A DNA stretch of 11,151 bases, taken from Bacteroidales bacterium GP4. Lineage in GTDB: Bacteria > Bacteroidota > Bacteroidia > Bacteroidales > Muribaculaceae. Shown here piece after piece: positions 7,468 to 11,151 of the stretch. The stretch lies in assembly GCA_001701065.1 (NCBI GenBank), contig DAAL01000141.1, positions 1,151 through 12,301 of the forward strand, written 5' to 3'. The position numbers and the translations under genes are program-made. The notes under the pieces are model-generated. The model did not search any database. It saw only the letters and a list, made by a program, of their open reading frames with translations, and was not told the origin of the DNA. The stretch's first letter is position 1. Every line of letters begins with the position of its first letter.

Positions 7468-10400
7468 TTAAAGATTGAACTTAATACCGAGGTTGAAACG
7501 ACGCATGGTAGGATAAGCACCTGAACCTGAACCTCCTGAGAAGTTAGACTCGCGGTCGTCAGGCATGCGTGTCCAGAGCCACAGGTTATTACCGTTGAGG
7601 TAAACCTTCAAGAAGTCAATACCAAGGGATTTGATCCAACCCTTAGTCCAAGTATAAGCGATTTCGGCATTCTTCAAGCGGATGTAAGAACCGTCGTAAA
7701 GATACTGAGTACCATTGCTGTAGCTACTTACCTGAGAATAATAACGCGGGATAATGACATCACCGTTAAGGTCGTCGCCGTTCCACCATTTTCCAAGATT
7801 GTAAACGTTGTGGGTGGTGTTGTAGAAGCTGGTAAGACCTACGTCACGGGTAACGCCTGTAACACCGTAGAACTGAACGAATGCGCTGAAGCCTTTCCAT
7901 TCAACTCCGACAGTGGCGTTGTAAGTATTTTGAGGAGTAGCCGAATATCCGTAAGGAGCGGAGTCCTGAACGTCGACTTTACCGTCGCCGTTGAAGTCGA
8001 CGATATAATAGTCGCCGGGAAGACGGTGGTCGCCGTTGACATCGTGAGCAGGAGCACCGATGAGTTCATCCATTGAACCTAAGAAGTTACCGCTGATGTG
8101 AGAACGAGTCTGACCGATAGCGTAGCCTGCCTGTTTCTGATAAGCAGGTTTCAGTTCGGGGTCATCGCGTTCGATAATCTTGTTGGCTGCGTGAGTCATG
8201 CTTGCATTAGCCCAGATGCGCAAGTCATGGTTCAGTTGCTTGCTGAAACGAAGTTCAAATTCGTAACCTTTCACTTCAGCTTTACCAAGGTTGGCGGTAG
8301 GAGGAGTCTGTCCGAAGTAAGAAGGCATCGAACGGTCGTTACCGTTGATAAGGATGTCGTTACGCTTGTCCTTGAATAGCTCGACAGTACCGGCAATCAT
8401 ATTATTAAGGAATGAGAAGTCGATACCGAGGTTCATCTTCTTAACCTTTTCCCAGTGAGCATCGGGGTTACCGAGAACGGCTAAGCGGTAGAATTGATAA
8501 GGAGAAGCTCCATCATTGCCGTAACCGCCTGTAATCATCTTGGTTATACCACCGTAAGCCCATTGGTCCATATAAAGGAAGCGGTCACCGGTGTCGTCAC
8601 CGATTTCACCGTAAGATGCACGGATCTTAAGTTCTTCCCACCAGTTGTTAAGACCGAGGTTGGTCCAGAACTTTTCCTGAGAAGGACGCCATCCGATAGC
8701 GCCTGAGTTGAAGAAACCGAAGCGGTAGCCTTTACCGAACTTCTCGGAACCGTTGTAAGCGCCGTTGTACTCAACGAAGTAGCGGTCAGCGAAGTTGTAG
8801 GTGGCACGGAACACCCAGTCCTCACGGTGGATAGGAATCATGTTACCGATAGCGGTTTCCTGACGGGTCCAAACACCGGTAAGACCTACTGTGTGCTGTC
8901 CGAATTCACGGTTCCAGTTAAGCTGAAGCTGATAGTTCAGGTTACGCATTGTTGAACGGTTCTGAACTTCACCGTTCCATAGGGTCCAGGGATCGGGACT
9001 CGGGTCAAACTTGGTGGCATTGTCTGCACTTTCTTTAATCATGACTTCGCCTGTTTTGGGGTTGATCCACTTGTGCAAAGGATCATGATAAAGGTCGTTA
9101 ACACCGCGCTGTGCTTCAACGAAGCTGTTGTCCCAAGAGATCATACCGCGGAAATTAAGACCGGGAGTGATGAAGCGTAAGTCCTGTTCAAGCACGAAGT
9201 CAGTGTTGATACGGGTGTTGGTGTTCTTGTAAGAACCGCTTAATGACAGTTTTTCAACAGAGTTGGTTACGTTCATGTGCAAAGGATCGTAGCCGTAAGT
9301 GCCGTCGGAATATTTGGGACGGAACACGTCGGGAGCGATGTTGTAGACACCTGCCCAAATCTGCTGGTTCTGCCAGTTGCCCTGGTCGAATGAACCGCCG
9401 CCGTCAGGAGTTGTTGAGTTACGCTGACCGCTTGAACCGGCAATGTTCACCTTGAATGTAGTGGTAGGTGTGATAGAGAAGTCAAGGTTAGAACGGGCAT
9501 TGATACGGTTATAACCGAAGTTTGCGGAATATCCACGTCCTGACTCCATCTTGCGGAACAAGTCGCCTTCATGAACGAAGTCGATGACTGCGAAGTAACG
9601 CACAAACTTGGTACCACCGCTGATGGACACGTTGCCGTTATATGCCATTGCGCTCTTCTTGAAGAGTTCATCCTGCCAGTCAACGTTGGGGTAACGTTCG
9701 TATTCCTCAAGGTTGGCGGGATTGCGGTACTTGGCAAGAACTGCGTAAGGTGTCATGTGGTCCCATGAAGTGGGAAGTACGGTAACTTCATGAGCTACAG
9801 CCTTGTTCAAAGCAGCCAAAGCGTCGTAAGAGTCGGCTTTGTTAGGAAGCTTTGACACAGTCTTCAATGTGGCGGTGAAGCCTACATCGATTTTGGCGCG
9901 ACCCTCTTCACCACGCTTGGTTGTGATGAGGACAACACCGTTAGCACCCTTCACACCGTAAACGGCAGTGGCGGATGCGTCCTTAAGTACAGAAATTGAT
10001 TTTACGGAACTTACATCCACGCTGTTCATGTCGCGTTCGATACCGTCGACAAGGACAAGCGGGTCAGAGTTGTTCCAAGAACTGGCACCACGGATGGTGA
10101 TTTTGGCGCTTTCGTCACCGGGCATACCTGATGACTGCACTGTGATCACACCGGGGAGGTTACCGGTCAACGCGGCACTGATGTCATGCACACCGGCGGC
10201 GCGTTCGAGCACCTCGCCTGTGGTCTGGGTGATAGCACCCACCACTGATGCTTTCTTCTGCTGACCGTAACCCACAACCACCACTTCTTCGAGCTGGGCA
10301 GTGTTGGTGACAAGGGTCACGTCGATTTTGGTTTTGCCCTCAACTTTGACTTCTTTGGGCAACATACCAATAAATGAGTATACTAAGACGGCGTTTTTCC

Positions 10401-10614
10401 CATCAGGAATCTGAAGGGTGTAATTACCGTCAAGATCGGTAGCCGTGCCTATAGCAGGATTACCTTTCAATGACACAGTAGCACCGATTAACGGTTCCCC
10501 CGTGTCGTCAATTACAGTTCCACTGACAGTGTGCGCATAGGCTGTCATAGCCCCGGCGAAAACAAACATCATAAGGAACGAAATGCATCGAATAAGATTC
10601 TTTACATTTGTCAT
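7468..10614 (-). CDS. SusC/RagA family TonB-linked outer membrane transporter (first pair)
   Basis: This 1048-residue outer-membrane transporter has canonical SusC architecture. A signal peptide covers about 1-27 (cleavage after TAYA). The carboxypeptidase-regulatory-like domain spans about 28-103 (VSGTVIDDTGEPLIGATVSL; ATDLDGNYTLQIP). The TonB box is at about 108-117 (LEEVVVVGYG). The plug extends to about 235 and includes ITIRGASSWNNSDPLVLVDG, VLKDASATAVYGVKGANGVV and ITTKRGEEG. The remaining 800 residues form the barrel. No STN domain lies before the plug, so control by the anti-sigma-factor route used by STN-containing transporters is unlikely, and a hybrid two-component or similar regulator elsewhere is more probable. 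A putative calcium-binding loop, DFNGDGKVDVQD, lies at 873-884. The chain ends KFNL, with leucine instead of the commoner terminal phenylalanine. It heads the run of closely spaced genes and pairs with the susD starting 17 bases downstream. A 145-base gap separates it from the GH43 gene. Confidence 0.97.
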   Translation of the reverse strand: MTNVKNLIRCISFLMMFVFAGAMTAYAHTVSGTVIDDTGEPLIGATVSLKGNPAIGTATDLDGNYTLQIPDGKNAVLVYSFIGMLPKEVKVEGKTKIDVTLVTNTAQLEEVVVVGYGQQKKASVVGAITQTTGEVLERAAGVHDISAALTGNLPGVITVQSSGMPGDESAKITIRGASSWNNSDPLVLVDGIERDMNSVDVSSVKSISVLKDASATAVYGVKGANGVVLITTKRGEEGRAKIDVGFTATLKTVSKLPNKADSYDALAALNKAVAHEVTVLPTSWDHMTPYAVLAKYRNPANLEEYERYPNVDWQDELFKKSAMAYNGNVSISGGTKFVRYFAVIDFVHEGDLFRKMESGRGYSANFGYNRINARSNLDFSITPTTTFKVNIAGSSGQRNSTTPDGGGSFDQGNWQNQQIWAGVYNIAPDVFRPKYSDGTYGYDPLHMNVTNSVEKLSLSGSYKNTNTRINTDFVLEQDLRFITPGLNFRGMISWDNSFVEAQRGVNDLYHDPLHKWINPKTGEVMIKESADNATKFDPSPDPWTLWNGEVQNRSTMRNLNYQLQLNWNREFGQHTVGLTGVWTRQETAIGNMIPIHREDWVFRATYNFADRYFVEYNGAYNGSEKFGKGYRFGFFNSGAIGWRPSQEKFWTNLGLNNWWEELKIRASYGEIGDDTGDRFLYMDQWAYGGITKMITGGYGNDGASPYQFYRLAVLGNPDAHWEKVKKMNLGIDFSFLNNMIAGTVELFKDKRNDILINGNDRSMPSYFGQTPPTANLGKAEVKGYEFELRFSKQLNHDLRIWANASMTHAANKIIERDDPELKPAYQKQAGYAIGQTRSHISGNFLGSMDELIGAPAHDVNGDHRLPGDYYIVDFNGDGKVDVQDSAPYGYSATPQNTYNATVGVEWKGFSAFVQFYGVTGVTRDVGLTSFYNTTHNVYNLGKWWNGDDLNGDVIIPRYYSQVSSYSNGTQYLYDGSYIRLKNAEIAYTWTKGWIKSLGIDFLKVYLNGNNLWLWTRMPDDRESNFSGGSGSGAYPTMRRFNLGIKFNL

Positions 10615-10759
10615 TGTTTTTAGTTTAGTGTTAATAAATGGATTGGTTTTGGTTTAATCAAGACACACCTCTTGGAGCGTGCGTCAATGTTCAGGTTTGT
10701 AAGTCATTCTGTCTTTTCTTGATTGGCATCTAAAGTTTTAGGGTTAAGTATAAAGTTGT
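10615..10759 (-). promoter_or_regulatory. 145-base leader/intergenic region before the first susC
   Basis: This is the only noncoding gap above 40 bases in the window. It separates the GH43 stop from the susC start and is the natural site for a PUL promoter or for processing of a longer transcript. No match to the Bacteroides promoter consensus (TTTG near -33 and TAnnTTTG near -7) was found on the minus strand. The last part before the ATG is A-rich (CACTAAACTAAAAACA), as expected for a Bacteroidota translation start. It holds the inverted repeat annotated separately at 10662-10685. The regulatory role is inferred from position only. Confidence 0.4.
10662..10685 (-). terminator. Bulged inverted repeat between the GH43 gene and susC (weak terminator, attenuator or processing hairpin)
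   Basis: On the minus strand GACGCAC pairs with GTGTGTC (seven pairs including one G-T wobble). After a single bulged G, CTC pairs with GAG around a three-base CAA loop. The ten-pair stem is followed by TTGATTAAACC, not a continuous T-run, so it is a poor intrinsic terminator. It lies 47 bases before the susC ATG and 74 bases after the GH43 stop. It could limit read-through from the enzyme gene, stabilise a processed 3' or 5' end, or protect the susC leader. The pairing is read directly; the role is undecided. Confidence 0.4.
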
Positions 10760-11151
10760 TTATCTCTTGTCCGTAGCGTATAGACCGATGGTAGAGCCGG
10801 TGAAACCGCCGGTGTCGGCTGTCGATGTGTAACGTGCGTCGACATCGGCAACCAGGAGATTCCAGGTGTCGGCATTGTCGGTCGAGTAGTAGAAGTCAAG
10901 GGTTTTGCCTTTGGACACCACCTTGAGGTCAACTGAGGGAAGTGTATCGTCTATGTCGGCTGAGCCGAGGGTTTCGGAGCCTTCACGACCCACCTTGCTG
11001 AGGTAGATGCAGTGGGAAGCTTCGTTGAGCCCGCGGGCAAGCAGGTAATGGTGTGCCTCGTCCTTATATATCATGAGTCCGGCGCACTGCTCGGGCTTGG
11101 AGGGGCGGAACACCATGCGGGTGCAGCATTCGTAGTTGTGGTGCTGGACGC
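10760..11151 (-). CDS. Glycoside hydrolase family 43 enzyme, C-terminal beta-sandwich domain only (5' end outside window)
   Basis: Only the last 130 codons are present; the frame is open to the right edge (VQHHNYECCTRMVFRP). The segment matches the C-terminal concanavalin-like beta-sandwich of many GH43 enzymes (GH43_C2 type). Its pattern includes FRPSKPEQCAGLMIYKDEAH with the following HYLLARG, LDFYYSTDNADTWNLLVADV, and GGFTGSTIGLYATDKR before TAA. In that family this domain packs against the five-bladed propeller catalytic domain and can contribute to the active-site rim or to calcium binding. The catalytic aspartates and glutamate are outside the window, so activity cannot be read here. 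Family activities include beta-xylosidase, alpha-L-arabinofuranosidase and arabinan-cleaving enzymes. An ATG at 11116 is internal, because the same frame and the domain pattern continue upstream of it. It lies upstream of the first susC in the same orientation and probably processes the glycan imported by the SusCD pairs. Confidence 0.8.
   Translation of the reverse strand, partial: VQHHNYECCTRMVFRPSKPEQCAGLMIYKDEAHHYLLARGLNEASHCIYLSKVGREGSETLGSADIDDTLPSVDLKVVSKGKTLDFYYSTDNADTWNLLVADVDARYTSTADTGGFTGSTIGLYATDKR

Noticed and set aside
11116..11151. Possible start of a separate small gene at the ATG at 11116
   Set aside because: The same frame continues upstream to the window edge with residues fitting the GH43 C-terminal domain (VQHHNYECCTR), so the methionine is internal.
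1..11151. tRNA, rRNA, CRISPR array, insertion sequence or phage element
   Set aside because: The window is nearly all coding on one strand with gaps of at most 145 bases. No regular repeats, transposase-like proteins, terminal inverted repeats or cloverleaf-like segments were seen.

Overview
The window is a stretch of a Bacteroidota (order Bacteroidales) polysaccharide utilization locus (PUL). All real genes lie on the minus strand. The evidence is two consecutive SusC/SusD outer-membrane glycan-uptake pairs, lipoprotein signal peptides with a cysteine near residue 23-24, A/T-rich leaders without Shine-Dalgarno sequences, and TAA stops on every gene whose end is visible. The base composition looks balanced (GC near one half by eye), higher than typical Bacteroides. 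That fits a gut Muribaculaceae or Prevotellaceae-like organism better, but this placement is only an inference.

In transcription order (right to left) the layout is: (1) the 3' end of a glycoside hydrolase family 43 enzyme, 10760-11151, cut by the window edge; (2) a 145-base noncoding gap, 10615-10759, with a bulged inverted repeat at 10662-10685; (3) a full-length SusC with the usual N-terminal carboxypeptidase-regulatory-like domain, 7468-10614; (4) its SusD lipoprotein, 5513-7450; (5) a second SusC that lacks the N-terminal domain and a recognisable TonB box, 2645-5476; (6) its SusD lipoprotein, 862-2643, whose start codon lies one base after the preceding stop; (7) a lipoprotein with a DUF1735-like (BT_3987-like) domain, 1-832, cut by the left edge and probably a surface glycan-binding protein. 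The gaps of 17, 36, 1 and 29 bases make genes 3-7 one probable transcription unit. Elsewhere the window is almost fully coding, and no RNA genes, mobile elements or CRISPR arrays were seen.

The likely joint function is capture of a plant polysaccharide at the cell surface, trimming of side chains or ends by the GH43 enzyme (family activities: beta-xylosidase, alpha-L-arabinofuranosidase, arabinanase), and TonB-powered import of oligosaccharides through one or both SusCD complexes. A GH43 enzyme, tandem SusCD pairs and a DUF1735 lipoprotein together are compatible with an arabinan or arabinoxylan-type substrate, but the window cannot prove this. The most unusual element is the compact second SusC: its missing N-terminal extension cannot be a start-site error, because only 36 bases separate it from the upstream gene.
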